Below, piece by piece: positions 1-8,160 of a DNA stretch of 64,000 nucleotides. A model generated the notes under the pieces. The model was given only the letters and a program-made list of their open reading frames with translations. It searched no databases and was not told the DNA's origin. The stretch is from the NCBI RefSeq assembly GCF_002926165.1, contig NZ_MAGP01000001.1, positions 248,001 through 312,000 of the forward strand. Reading direction: 5' to 3'. A program made the position numbers and the translations under genes. The stretch is from Micromonospora chalcea. Lineage in GTDB: Bacteria > Actinomycetota > Actinomycetes > Mycobacteriales > Micromonosporaceae. Each line of letters starts with the position of its first letter. Positions within the stretch are counted from its first letter, which is position 1.

Positions 1-1013
1 TGGGCGAGGGACTCCAGCGTGGTGTTGATTCCGGCGTGCGTGATGACGAGGGACGCCCGCGCCAGCAGGTCGAGCTGTGGTGCGTACCGCACCACGATCG
101 GGTTGCCGGCCAGGTCGGCCGGCGGCTCGACATCCGTGCTGCCGAGGGAGACGACCAGTTGCGCGTCGAGTCCGGAGCACGCCTGGGCGATCGCCCGGAA
201 TATGTGCGGGAGGCGGTTCTGGAGGGTGCCCATCGACGCGTAGATCAACGGGCGACCGTCGAGCTTCTCCCACGGGAAGGACACCGGCTCGGTGCTGTCC
301 TCGTCATGGAACGGCCCGGTGTAGTGGAACGTGTCCGGCAACCGGGTGCGCGGGAAGTCGAAGAACGGCGGCTGCTGGGTGATCTGGGCGAGGTCCGAGC
401 CGTCGTTGACTCCCTTGACCGGCGGCAGGCCCCATGCGGCCCGACGTTCGTTGATCCGTTGCACCACCGGCCGGATGACCCAGGCGATCACCTGGTCGCC
501 CAGCATGTTGCGCACACGCGCGAGCAGTGAGGGATGGTACGGCCACGCCGTCATGAACGGCGGTACACCCGGCTCGGTGTTCAGCGCCAGCGCGTTGCAG
601 ACGTTCACGACCGGAAGGTCGAGGTGTTCCGCGACGGAGTTGCCCGCGCCGTAGACCTGGTCCACCAGCAGCGCGTCAATGCCGTGCCGCTGCACCAGCC
701 CCGGTAGGTCCCGCAGGAGGACCTCGACCTCCCGTACGTAACCGCGGACGATGAAACGGATCGCGGCCAGACCGGTCAGCCGGCCCTGTTCCTCGGAGAA
801 GCGGGCCAGTGTGCCGACCGGAAACTCGCGCTCGCCGATCGGTGCGAAGGCGAACCCGGCCGTGAACGACCTCGTCCCGGCGTCCGGCAGGGAGACCAGG
901 GTGACCCGGTGGCCGCGTCGGAGCAGTTCCCTGCCGAGCGTCGCCATCGGGCTGAGCTGACCGGTGTAGTCGGGGACCACCAGTCCGATGTGGAACGTGT
1001 TCGGGGCAGGCAT
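1..1013 (-). CDS. GT1-family glycosyltransferase (MGT/CrtX-like), 3' part beyond window
   Basis: The first 337 residues are present; the gene starts at the ATG at 1013 and is still open at base 1. The N-terminus carries the acceptor-side Rossmann start seen in macrolide and zeaxanthin glycosyltransferases (IGLVVPDYTGQLSPM, then GHRVTLVSLPDAG). Near the window edge there is the donor-binding THAGINTTLESLA motif typical of GT-B NDP-sugar transferases. The family moves a sugar from an NDP-sugar to a small lipophilic acceptor in the cytosol. It is the last visible gene of a six-gene minus-strand operon and begins 20 nt after the lipid-kinase-like gene, so a lipid or polyketide-like acceptor made by the operon is the natural inference. 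The acceptor and sugar cannot be read from sequence. Family call strong, role inferred. Confidence 0.85.
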   Translation of the reverse strand, partial: MPAPNTFHIGLVVPDYTGQLSPMATLGRELLRRGHRVTLVSLPDAGTRSFTAGFAFAPIGEREFPVGTLARFSEEQGRLTGLAAIRFIVRGYVREVEVLLRDLPGLVQRHGIDALLVDQVYGAGNSVAEHLDLPVVNVCNALALNTEPGVPPFMTAWPYHPSLLARVRNMLGDQVIAWVIRPVVQRINERRAAWGLPPVKGVNDGSDLAQITQQPPFFDFPRTRLPDTFHYTGPFHDEDSTEPVSFPWEKLDGRPLIYASMGTLQNRLPHIFRAIAQACSGLDAQLVVSLGSTDVEPPADLAGNPIVVRYAPQLDLLARASLVITHAGINTTLESLA

Positions 1014-1033
1014 GTCTCGCTCCCTCGCTGGGC

Positions 1034-1954
1034 TCATACCACAGTCGTCAGACGCGACTGATGTATCGAAAACTCGGCCGGGGTACGTCCGACGATCTCG
1101 CCGTCCACCTCCACCGGCAGCGGACTGTCCGCGTCGACACGCACGGTGCGCACCTCCTGCCGGTGGATCGCCGGGTGTCCCGCGGCGGCGCCGCGGAACA
1201 CCCGCCACATCAGCCCGGCCACGCCGGCCCGGCCCACGCCGGCCACCCGCACCGCGTCCAGGTAACCCGCCCGCGGCGGCTCGGCGCGGCCGAAGGTCAG
1301 CCCGCCGGCGAAGTACGGCACCTTGAGCACGGCCAGATTGGTGATGATCTGGTGCGACGGTTCGCCGTCGAGTTCCAGCCGCACCGCGACGGGCCGCCAG
1401 CGGGCCAGCGTCCGGATGCTGGACGCCGTCTCGGCGAGTTGGAGGTTGAGCCGCTTGAGGACCCGGTTGGCGGGTGTCTTCTCGGTGAACCGCTGGCCGA
1501 TCACGCTGATCAGCCCGACCGTGCAGCTGACGAGGAAGTACCTGTGGCCCCGGGTGCCGTCGGGCCGGGTGAAGGTCACCTCGCCGACATCGGTCTCCCG
1601 GTCGCGGGCGCGGTCGAGCAGACCGCCGAGGTCGGCGACCGGCCGCAGGCCGCGGGCGAAGTCGTTGCAGGTGCCGGCCGGCACGTACGCCAGCCGCACC
1701 TTCTCCCCGCCCGCCACCAGCACCCCGTTGGCGACCTCGGACAGTGTGCCGTCACCACCGACCGCCACCACCGTGCCGTACCCGTCCTCCACCGCCTGTC
1801 GCCCGAGCGCGATGCCGTGCCCGGGGTGGCGGGTGAACCAGCAGTCCGCCTCGGGTAGCTCGGTGGCGATCCGCTGCTCGATCGTGCGCCCGCGCTGGAC
1901 CCCGGAAGCGGGGTTGACGATGCAGACGGCCGGGCCGCGCTCACCGGCCGCCAT
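1034..1954 (-). CDS. Diacylglycerol/sphingosine kinase-like lipid kinase (DAGK catalytic family)
   Basis: 306 aa, the usual size for bacterial DAGK/LCB5 proteins. The N-terminal nucleotide-binding half shows an IVNPASG opening, the hallmark GGDGTLSEVANG loop at about residues 83-94 and an AGTCNDFARGL segment replacing the usual PGTGNDFA; the C-terminal half is the beta-sandwich lipid domain. Members phosphorylate diacylglycerol, sphingoid bases or ceramide with ATP at the membrane face. The start ATG at 1954 lies inside the end of the upstream epimerase gene (14-nt overlap), so translation is probably coupled. Next to an SPT-like synthase and a reductase, a long-chain-base or ceramide-like substrate is plausible. 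That is inferred from context only; a generic DAGK activity is the alternative. Confidence 0.85.
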   Translation of the reverse strand: MAAGERGPAVCIVNPASGVQRGRTIEQRIATELPEADCWFTRHPGHGIALGRQAVEDGYGTVVAVGGDGTLSEVANGVLVAGGEKVRLAYVPAGTCNDFARGLRPVADLGGLLDRARDRETDVGEVTFTRPDGTRGHRYFLVSCTVGLISVIGQRFTEKTPANRVLKRLNLQLAETASSIRTLARWRPVAVRLELDGEPSHQIITNLAVLKVPYFAGGLTFGRAEPPRAGYLDAVRVAGVGRAGVAGLMWRVFRGAAAGHPAIHRQEVRTVRVDADSPLPVEVDGEIVGRTPAEFSIHQSRLTTVV

Positions 1955-2936
1955 GTGCCTGCTCCTTCGTCAGGTCCGCCAGGGAGTGGCTCAGCGCCTC
2001 CGCGAAGCCGACCCGTGGTGAATAGCCGATCGACCGGATCCGGCCGACGTCGTACCGCATTCCTCCGGCGACGGACCGGACCGCGTAACGGGTGAGCAAC
2101 GGCCGGCCCGACCCGGTGCCGATGCCGGCGAGCCCGGCCAGTTCGGACAGCGCGCCCACGGCCAGCGCCGCGCCGAACGGGACCGACGAGGCCGGTGGCC
2201 TTGCCCCGATCCGCTCGGCCACCGCGGCGAACAGCCGCCCCAGGGTCAGGCCGTACGAGTCGCCGACGATGAACCGCCCACCCGCGCACCCGGGTGCGGT
2301 GCCGGCCAGCACGATCGCGTCGGCCAGGTTCGCGCTGTACGTCAACTCGATCGGGGGCGCGCCGCGGTCGAACTGGACGAGCTTGCCGTCTCGCAGTCCG
2401 CGCACGAGCTCGGGCAGGAAATTGCGGTCACCGGGTCCGAAGACCCAGGCGGGGTACACCACAGTGACGTCCAGGCCGTTTCCGTGGTACGACCACGCCA
2501 CGTCTTCCCCGGCAGCTTTCGACAGCGGGTACGGGTATCGCGGCACCCGCCGCGGTGACGCCTCGTCGATGACCTTCGCGGCGTCGAAACCGAAGACGTC
2601 GACGGTGCTCAGGTAGACGAACCGGGAGACGCCGCAGCGTCGCGCCTCGTCCAGCACCGCCCGGGTGCCGTCCCGGTTCACCTGCCAGATGCGAGGGCCG
2701 GGCCGCCAGTCGGTCAGATCGGCGGCCGCGTGCACCACGAGGTCGACGCCCGCGCAGGAGCCACGCAGCGACTCCGGATCGGTCAGGTCACCGAGGTGCG
2801 CCGCGTACGTCGCGTGGTCCGGTGCGGGCGTCCGCACCAGCCCTCGTACCGACCAGCCGTTCTCCGCGAGCGCGGCCGCGACCGCGCGGCCGACGCAGCC
2901 GGTGACACCCGTCACCAGCGCGACACGGGACCCCAT
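1941..2936 (-). CDS. NAD(P)-dependent epimerase/reductase (extended SDR)
   Basis: 331 aa extended short-chain dehydrogenase. The N-terminus has the Rossmann GVTGCVG motif (about residues 9-15), then DLTD and HAAADLTDW segments. The catalytic YPLSK (YxxxK) follows the STVDVFG stretch. Relatives include 3-beta-HSD-like oxidoreductases, sugar-nucleotide epimerases and the bacterial ceramide reductase CerR, which is usually annotated simply as an NAD-dependent epimerase. The ATG at 2936 overlaps the upstream stop by one base (TGATG) and the gene ends inside the lipid kinase. In this operon reduction of a 3-keto lipid made by the alpha-oxoamine synthase is the simplest role. This is inferred; the sequence alone does not fix substrate or direction. 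Confidence 0.85.
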   Translation of the reverse strand: MGSRVALVTGVTGCVGRAVAAALAENGWSVRGLVRTPAPDHATYAAHLGDLTDPESLRGSCAGVDLVVHAAADLTDWRPGPRIWQVNRDGTRAVLDEARRCGVSRFVYLSTVDVFGFDAAKVIDEASPRRVPRYPYPLSKAAGEDVAWSYHGNGLDVTVVYPAWVFGPGDRNFLPELVRGLRDGKLVQFDRGAPPIELTYSANLADAIVLAGTAPGCAGGRFIVGDSYGLTLGRLFAAVAERIGARPPASSVPFGAALAVGALSELAGLAGIGTGSGRPLLTRYAVRSVAGGMRYDVGRIRSIGYSPRVGFAEALSHSLADLTKEQAHGGR

Positions 2937-3985
2937 CACGAGCCGCCCGTCAGCAGTGCACGCAGGTCGGCGAGCAACGACCCGGCCGGGTCGAGCGCCC
3001 GCATGCGCGGCAGCAGGGTGCGCAGGTCCCGGCGCTGGCCTGACTCGTCGATCAGCAGCAGTTCCGGGCCGGCGACGAACTGTCCCACGTGCGCGGGCTG
3101 GAGGCCGCGCTCCGACATCGCCCGGGAGCATCGCTCCGCGTCGGCCGGATCGATCGCGTACAGCAGCTCGAACTCGCCCCACTCCGCGGCAGCCGAGCAC
3201 CACCGGGGCAGGTGGGCCGCCTCCGCGACGGCGGAGGCGATCGGCGCGTACACCTCGTCGTGCAGCACCACCTCGACCCCCAGGCCATTGAGCTCGGCCA
3301 GGCTGACCGCCGCGCTCAACAGGCCGTCGCTGGTGTCGATGCACGCCCGGGCGTACCGGCGCAGTGGATCGCCCGCGGCCACCCGCGCCTCGGGCAGCCA
3401 CGGATCGCCCGCCGCCGTGCCGCCCAGCGCCAGGGTGCGGAATCCGACCGCGTTGCCGGCTCCGACCGGACCGGTCACGTAGAGCGCGTCACCGGGCCGG
3501 GCGCCGAGCCGGCTCAGGACGGAACCGCGGCGCAGCGTACCCAGGGCACACGAGGTGAAGCTCTCCTCGTTGGCCCAGTTCGTGTCACCTCCAACGACGT
3601 GGCAGCCGTAGCGTTCGGCGGCCTCGGACGCGCCGCGCCCGAACTCGCGGGCGTCCTCGAGAGTCCATCTGTCCCGGCGCAGCGAGCAGGAGACGAGCAC
3701 GGCGACCGGGTCGGCGGCCACCGCGGCGAGGTCACTCACGCTGACGGTGGTGGTCAACCACCCCTTCGCGTACGGCGTGGTGGCGGTGGCCAGCTCGGCG
3801 CCGTCGTTCAACGTGTCGACGGTCAGTGCCAGGAGCCCGCCGGCGCCCAGATCGAGGAGTTCGGCGTCGGCCTCGAAGGCGTTGTTGAGCTGCCGGGGCG
3901 ACCGGACCATGCACTCGCGTATCGCAGTGATCAGGCTGCCCTCGGCCGCGTTCAGGGACAGCCGGTTCCAGGCGGTGGAGGTCAT
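2936..3985 (-). CDS. ThiL/PurM-superfamily (AIR-synthase-like) ATP-dependent protein
   Basis: 349 aa protein of the PurM/ThiL/SelD/HypE fold. Visible hallmarks are an N-terminal glycine-rich stretch (LLDLGAGGLLALTVDTLND), a GGDTNWANEESFTSCALG segment that corresponds to the metal/ATP site, and IDTSDGLLSA, the family DxSDG signature. Classical members phosphorylate thiamine monophosphate or activate amides with ATP. Here the gene sits one base after the UbiA stop and overlaps the SDR start by one base, with no thiamine or purine genes nearby, so a specialised phosphorylating or ATP-activating step in the operon's pathway is more likely than thiamine synthesis. Fold call is firm; reaction unknown. 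Confidence 0.8.
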   Translation of the reverse strand: MTSTAWNRLSLNAAEGSLITAIRECMVRSPRQLNNAFEADAELLDLGAGGLLALTVDTLNDGAELATATTPYAKGWLTTTVSVSDLAAVAADPVAVLVSCSLRRDRWTLEDAREFGRGASEAAERYGCHVVGGDTNWANEESFTSCALGTLRRGSVLSRLGARPGDALYVTGPVGAGNAVGFRTLALGGTAAGDPWLPEARVAAGDPLRRYARACIDTSDGLLSAAVSLAELNGLGVEVVLHDEVYAPIASAVAEAAHLPRWCSAAAEWGEFELLYAIDPADAERCSRAMSERGLQPAHVGQFVAGPELLLIDESGQRRDLRTLLPRMRALDPAGSLLADLRALLTGGS

Positions 3986-3986
3986 G

Positions 3987-4973
3987 TCATGCCTGCCGGG
4001 AAGACTGGGTCGCGCGCAACGTCAGCTCCAGATAGGCCATCATCGGAACGGCGACGACGAGGAAGAGCGTCGGCCGGTGCAGCGCGCCGAGCGACAGGAA
4101 GAACAGCGTGGTCGCCCTGATGAACCAGACCAGCGCCTCGTACGCGCGGGTCTCCGGCGCCCTGATGAGCGTCACGAGACTCTGCGTGAACCCGAGCCCG
4201 GACGCGACGAGCAGCGCCCAGAAGACGACCTCGGCATAGGCGCCCGCGCGATCGGCGCCCGCCACGGCCGCCGCGCCCGCGGCCACCACCGCCACGACCG
4301 GGAACACCACGGCGATCCGGCTGGAGGCCCTGGTCCCGATGGCCACCGGCAGCGTCCGGTAGCCCGCGACCCGGTCGCCTTCGATGTCCTTGAAGTACCC
4401 CACGAGGCAGAAGCCACTGAACGCGACCGCGACGAGCGCCGTCTGGAACCAGGTCACCGCCGGGATGTCGAGCCATCCCGCGTCGGGTCGGACGGCCACG
4501 GCGCCGAGCACCGTGAACAGCGCCATGTCGACGCCGTTGACGAGGTTGCCCAGCATGGGGATGCGCTTGGTCCAGGAGTAGACCAGGTGACCGCCGATCG
4601 CGATGACGCTCCACAGGGCCAGCGTCGGTGCGACCACGACAGCCACCAGCATCAGCGCGGTGGACAGCGCGAGCGTCAGCCCCAGCCCGACGTGGGGGTT
4701 TATCAGCCCGGTGACGAAGGGGCGGTCCGGCGCGTTGACGGCGTCGGCCTTGCGGTCGAACCAGTCGTTCATCACCACGCCGACGCCGTATCCGAGGGTG
4801 CAGAACAGCAGCCCGATCACGATGCTCGCGGCGCTGGCCCCGACCGGCGGCGCCGTCATGCCGACCAGACCGGCCGACAGCGAGAAGGGCACGAAGTGGA
4901 GCCGCCACATCCGCGCCCAGGCCACCAGCAGGTCCCGGGTGCTGACTGCGGGTTCGAGCCGGCTGACGGTCAT
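3987..4973 (-). CDS. UbiA-family membrane prenyltransferase
   Basis: 328 aa polytopic membrane protein, with many hydrophobic helices evident. It carries both Asp-rich Mg-diphosphate motifs of the UbiA superfamily: NDWFDRKAD early (about residues 65-73) and KDIEGD in the middle. UbiA enzymes transfer a prenyl chain (or, in DPPR synthase, join a polyprenyl phosphate to a sugar phosphate) inside the membrane. The start was chosen at the ATG at 4973, which overlaps the upstream alpha-oxoamine synthase stop as ATGA; an upstream extension would only run antisense to that gene's codons. The acceptor is not recognisable. Its presence in an operon with an SPT-like enzyme is unusual and suggests an isoprenoid-modified amino-lipid, which is speculative. 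Confidence 0.85.
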   Translation of the reverse strand: MTVSRLEPAVSTRDLLVAWARMWRLHFVPFSLSAGLVGMTAPPVGASAASIVIGLLFCTLGYGVGVVMNDWFDRKADAVNAPDRPFVTGLINPHVGLGLTLALSTALMLVAVVVAPTLALWSVIAIGGHLVYSWTKRIPMLGNLVNGVDMALFTVLGAVAVRPDAGWLDIPAVTWFQTALVAVAFSGFCLVGYFKDIEGDRVAGYRTLPVAIGTRASSRIAVVFPVVAVVAAGAAAVAGADRAGAYAEVVFWALLVASGLGFTQSLVTLIRAPETRAYEALVWFIRATTLFFLSLGALHRPTLFLVVAVPMMAYLELTLRATQSSRQA

Positions 4974-6154
4974 CGGTCCTCCAGGTGCATCAGGTCGCGG
5001 ACTTCGGCGAACGCGGCGACGACGCGCTTGAGCTGCTCCGACGTGTGCGTGGTGGCGAAGCTCGCCCGCAGCCGGGGCGAGGCGGCCGGGGGGACCACGG
5101 CGTTGACGTACACGCCGCGGTCCAGCAGGCTGCGCCACGCGAGCAGGGTCTGCTGGACGCCGTCGAGCCGCACCGACACGATCGGCGTCTCACTCGGTAT
5201 CGGGTCGTAACCCAGGGCGGTGAGCTCGCGACGCACGTACGAGGCGTTCTCGACCGCCTGCCGGCACAGCCACGGTTCCGCCCGCAGGATGCGCAACGCG
5301 GCGTAGGCGGCGGCCAGGTTCGCCGGCGGCGCGGATGCGCTGAAGATGAGGCTGCGCGCGTGGTGGCGGAGGTACTCGATGACATCCTCCGGACCGAGCA
5401 CCGCGCCGCCGATCGACGCCAGCGACTTGCTGAAGGTGACCGTGACGAGGTCGACCTGATCGGTGACGCCGAAGTGGGCGCTGGTGCCCCGGCCGTCGGC
5501 CAGCACGCCGATGCCGTGCGCGTCGTCGACGAGCAGGCGGGCGCCGTACTGCCGGCACAGCCGGACCACCTCGTTCAGCGGGCACAGATCGCCGGCCATC
5601 GAGTAGACGCCGTCGACCACGACCAGCCGGCCGGCGTCCGAGGGGCCGGCCGCCAGCTGCCGCTCCAGGTCGGCCATGTCGTTGTGGGCGAACCGGCGGG
5701 TCTTCGCCCGGCTCATGCCGCAGCCGTCGTAGGCCGAGGCGTGCGCCTCGCGGTCGAGGATGACCTCGTCGTGACGAGACAGCAGCGACGCGATGACTCC
5801 GACGTTCGCCTGGTAGCCGGTCGGGAACACCAGAGCGGCCGGCATGCCGAGGAACTCGGCCAGCTCGTGCTCCAGCTCCTCGTGCAGAGGTGTGTTGCCG
5901 TTGAGCAGCCGAGAGCCCGTACGCGACGACCCGTACGCCTCGATCGCCGCCTGCGCCGCTGCTTTCACCTGGGGGTGGGAGGTGAGTCCGAGGTAGTTGT
6001 TCGAGCCGCACATCAGGATGTCGCCGTCCCCGGTCTGCGCGACGGTCGCGTCCTGCCCCTCGAAAGGAGTGAAGTACGGGTAGAGCCTGGCCGCGCGAGC
6101 CTCCCTGCTCTCGGTGTACGACCGGCAGCGGCCGAAGATGTCCACTGTCACCAC
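4970..6154 (-). CDS. Alpha-oxoamine synthase, serine palmitoyltransferase-like (PLP)
   Basis: 394 aa PLP enzyme of the AOS family (SPT, KBL, AONS, ALAS). The N-terminal LYPYFTPFEG segment followed by GSNNYLGLTSHP and TGSRLLNGNTPLHEELE matches the arrangement of bacterial serine palmitoyltransferases. The cofactor site shows DDAHGIGV and the Schiff-base lysine in VTFSKSLASIGG. The reaction class is decarboxylative Claisen condensation of an amino acid with an acyl thioester, giving an alpha-amino ketone. It is the promoter-proximal gene of a six-gene operon and overlaps UbiA by ATGA. SPT versus AONS is uncertain: no biotin genes accompany it, and the lipid kinase and reductase downstream favour a long-chain-base product. 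Confidence 0.88.
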   Translation of the reverse strand: MVTVDIFGRCRSYTESREARAARLYPYFTPFEGQDATVAQTGDGDILMCGSNNYLGLTSHPQVKAAAQAAIEAYGSSRTGSRLLNGNTPLHEELEHELAEFLGMPAALVFPTGYQANVGVIASLLSRHDEVILDREAHASAYDGCGMSRAKTRRFAHNDMADLERQLAAGPSDAGRLVVVDGVYSMAGDLCPLNEVVRLCRQYGARLLVDDAHGIGVLADGRGTSAHFGVTDQVDLVTVTFSKSLASIGGAVLGPEDVIEYLRHHARSLIFSASAPPANLAAAYAALRILRAEPWLCRQAVENASYVRRELTALGYDPIPSETPIVSVRLDGVQQTLLAWRSLLDRGVYVNAVVPPAASPRLRASFATTHTSEQLKRVVAAFAEVRDLMHLEDR

Positions 6155-6528
6155 GTTCGCGTAACCCCTCTCGTCTGGTACCCCGTGTGCATCAGGTCAT
6201 CGGGCGGACCTGCTGCCCCAGCTGTCGGCGAACTCGCTCCGGACGGCGGCGCACCGCCGACCGGTTCCGGCCGGCACGGAACCGCTGTGCGGAGGGAGGT
6301 GGGCGATCGGACGCGGACGGCGTACGGAGGCTCTGCGGGTGGGTGCCCGCCGAGGCGGGCCCGGGCTCTCGCCGCAGGGTGGCCGGACCTGCCCGGCGGC
6401 CTGGCGCAACGGCGCGCCGACACGCCGGTGGCGGGTTCGCCCGGGTGAACGACGGCCGCCGGCCGCGGTTCGGCCATTCCGAATGCGAGCGGGTGATCCG
6501 GGCAGCGCGGCCTGCACTTCGATCCGGG

Positions 6529-6547
6529 GCCGGCGATATCAGCCGGC
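6529..6547 (-). promoter_or_regulatory. Hairpin in the leader of the SPT-like operon
   Basis: GCCGGC and its exact complement flank a seven-base loop containing GATATC. It lies between the mini-ORF and the first operon gene, where an attenuator or antiterminator would be expected. No U-run follows. Function is inferred from position only. Confidence 0.25.
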
Positions 6548-6608
6548 ATCAGGCCATCAGGCTTGCGAAGGCTCTCGGAAGCCAGGACCAGAACCAGAAG
6601 ACGCGCTT

Positions 6609-6650
6609 CTACAGCAGCCCGATGAAAACGGTATTTCGACGGCAACGCAT
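6609..6650 (-). promoter_or_regulatory. Possible 13-residue leader peptide ORF (MRCRRNTVFIGLL)
   Basis: On the minus strand a GGGGGAGG Shine-Dalgarno block (6660-6667) sits nine bases before an ATG at 6650, opening a 13-codon frame that ends in TAG at 6609-6611. The ribosome site is far stronger than chance in this region, yet no long coding frame follows. The peptide is basic (Arg-Cys-Arg-Arg) and hydrophobic at the end. It lies 455 nt upstream of the alpha-oxoamine synthase, so it could be an attenuation or coupling uORF for that operon. It could also be a chance motif. Confidence 0.35.
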
Positions 6651-6696
6651 AGACCGGTACCTCCCCCGTTCCGCTGTCGACATTCATCAGCGGCGA

Positions 6697-6709
6697 ATCG
6701 CTAAGCGAT
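6697..6709. promoter_or_regulatory. Short palindrome in divergent region
   Basis: ATCGCT-A-AGCGAT is a perfect 6-1-6 inverted repeat just upstream of the mini-ORF ribosome site. It could be an operator half-site pair. A palindrome this short is also expected by chance once in several kilobases. Confidence 0.2.
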
Positions 6710-6968
6710 CTCTCTGGGGCAGGATGCTACGCCGGATCCGCAGCGCGAGTCCACCCCGCTTCGGGCGTCGGTTCCTCCCGGGCGCGGGGTCCACGCCGGC
6801 TTCCGGTGCGGTGCGCAGGGCGGTGACCGAGGGCTTGAACAGGGGTCATCCGGCCGGTTCGACAAGATCAACGAATAGTCGTCGATGAATAACCCGCATC
6901 TTCGTTCCGGCTGCCCGGCTTTGACCGGTCGCGCATCGGGCAGGCGAATCGGCGGGAGAATGTGGATA

Positions 6969-7361
6969 ATGATCGTCGTGGCGCATCGCAGCAGACTCTC
7001 GACGATCCTGATCGACGTGCCGGGCGGTGAGGCGCCCGCAGCCGCCGCCTTCTGGTCGACGGCACTCGGCGTTCCGGCACGTACAGTCCCCGACGAGCCG
7101 CAGTTCACCTCTCTGCACGGCGCGTTGCCCGGCCTGGTGCTCGCGATCCAGTCCGTGGACGAGCCGGCTCGATATCACGTCGACATCGAGACCGACGACG
7201 TCGAGGCCGAAGCACGCCGGCTGATCGCCCTCGGTGCTGTCGAGGTCGGCCGCTGGCTGGAGTGCATCACCTTACGGGCTCCGGGCGGTCATCTCGTGTG
7301 TGTCATCCCGTGCCACAGCGATCCGAAGACCTTCGAGTCCCTCTCCCAGGCGTGGGAGTAG
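6969..7361 (+). CDS. VOC (glyoxalase/bleomycin-resistance fold) domain protein
   Basis: 130 aa single VOC protein. The beta-alpha-beta-beta-beta pattern is visible: an LSTILIDVP strand, FWSTALGVPAR helix, YHVDIETDDVEAEARRLIALGA and the closing LRAPGGHLVCVIP. Such small actinobacterial VOC proteins are of unknown substrate; some bind or detoxify small molecules. The ATG at 6969 was chosen because GGGAG (6954-6958) lies at proper spacing; the in-frame ATG at 6960 is too close to it. A leucine is encoded by the rare TTA codon at 7272-7274, so in a bldA-using actinomycete expression would depend on the late-developmental leucyl tRNA. Stand-alone gene. Confidence 0.7.
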   Translation: MIVVAHRSRLSTILIDVPGGEAPAAAAFWSTALGVPARTVPDEPQFTSLHGALPGLVLAIQSVDEPARYHVDIETDDVEAEARRLIALGAVEVGRWLECITLRAPGGHLVCVIPCHSDPKTFESLSQAWE

Positions 7362-7409
7362 GCGCGCGGCCACGCAGGCGTCCGCATGGCCCGTGTCATG
7401 CTCGAAGCG

Positions 7410-8060
7410 ATGAGCACCCAGCGTCCGCGCGACCCACGTCCCCTCCGTCGGCCGCGCCGCCCCCTGGCCCGCGTCGCGTTGGTCGCCGGCGTCCTCGCCG
7501 CGTTGGGCGCCGTCGCTGTGGTCGTGGTGCCGCTGCTGCGGCCGCCGGGCCCTCGCCCGGCCTTCCAGCTCCCGGTGGCCTGCGGTGAGACGTGGCGCCT
7601 GTCGACCTATCCCGGGCACGACGACTACGACATCGACCTGTTCCCGACCCGGGGCGAGGCGTGGGGACGGCCGGTGCTGGCCTCCGCCGCCGGCACCGTC
7701 ACCGTGGCCGGGGTCAACGGTTCCCTGGGCGGTCGCACCCCGCAGGACCCGAACGGGCCGAAGGGGCGCGGCGGCGGCTACTGGGTGAAGATCGACCATG
7801 GCGGGAAGTGGGAGACGCAGTACCTGCACCTGCTCGAACCGCCGCTGGTCGAGGCCGGTCAGCGGGTGGCCCGCGGCGATCAGCTCGGGCGGGTCGGCAG
7901 CACCGGGAACTCCGGCGCCCCGCACCTGCACTACGAGCAGCGCCGGGGCTGGGAGAAGGTGGAGGCCCACTTCGACGGCGTGCCGTCCGGCATCACGTCC
8001 GACGACCGCGAGTACACCGTCCGGCTGACCAGCGCGAACTGCGACCAGGGTCGCCGGTAG
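7410..8060 (+). CDS. Membrane-anchored M23 (LytM-type) peptidase-like protein
   Basis: 216 aa from the ATG at 7410; an in-frame ATG at 7386 is possible and neither has a convincing ribosome site. A basic N-terminus (PRPLRRPRRPLAR) precedes one transmembrane/signal-anchor helix at roughly residues 20-45. The rest is an M23 beta-sheet domain placed outside the membrane: a GHDDYDIDL metal-binding stretch, a GGYWVKIDHGG strand and the closing APHLHYEQ (HxH). M23 enzymes cleave peptidoglycan cross-links; some relatives only bind. The His-Asp-His set is present, so activity is plausible. It follows the VOC gene by about 50 nt. Confidence 0.75.
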   Translation: MSTQRPRDPRPLRRPRRPLARVALVAGVLAALGAVAVVVVPLLRPPGPRPAFQLPVACGETWRLSTYPGHDDYDIDLFPTRGEAWGRPVLASAAGTVTVAGVNGSLGGRTPQDPNGPKGRGGGYWVKIDHGGKWETQYLHLLEPPLVEAGQRVARGDQLGRVGSTGNSGAPHLHYEQRRGWEKVEAHFDGVPSGITSDDREYTVRLTSANCDQGRR

Positions 8061-8160
8061 CCACGGTTCGGCGTACCACCGGGGTCGTGCCGGACGGCGG
8101 CGAGAGCGGTCCCGGCGATAGGATCACCGGCACCCGCCGCCCGTACCCGCTGGAGCCCCG

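Larger units (their letters stand above)
6155..6968. other. Gene-free 814-nt divergent region upstream of the lipid operon
   Basis: No convincing protein gene is seen here on either strand. A long minus-strand reading frame (start 6687) has no family resemblance and runs into biased low-complexity residues, so it was left out. The stretch must hold promoters for the leftward operon and the rightward VOC gene. It contains a mini-ORF with a strong ribosome site, a GCCGGC hairpin at 6529-6547 and a 6-1-6 palindrome at 6697-6709. Confidence 0.5.

Noticed and set aside
6148..6687. 180-codon minus-strand frame in the lipid operon leader
   Set aside because: After about 50 residues it becomes Pro/Arg/Ala low complexity and overlaps the alpha-oxoamine synthase start; no family resemblance. 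The 13-codon mini-ORF in another frame has the real ribosome site.
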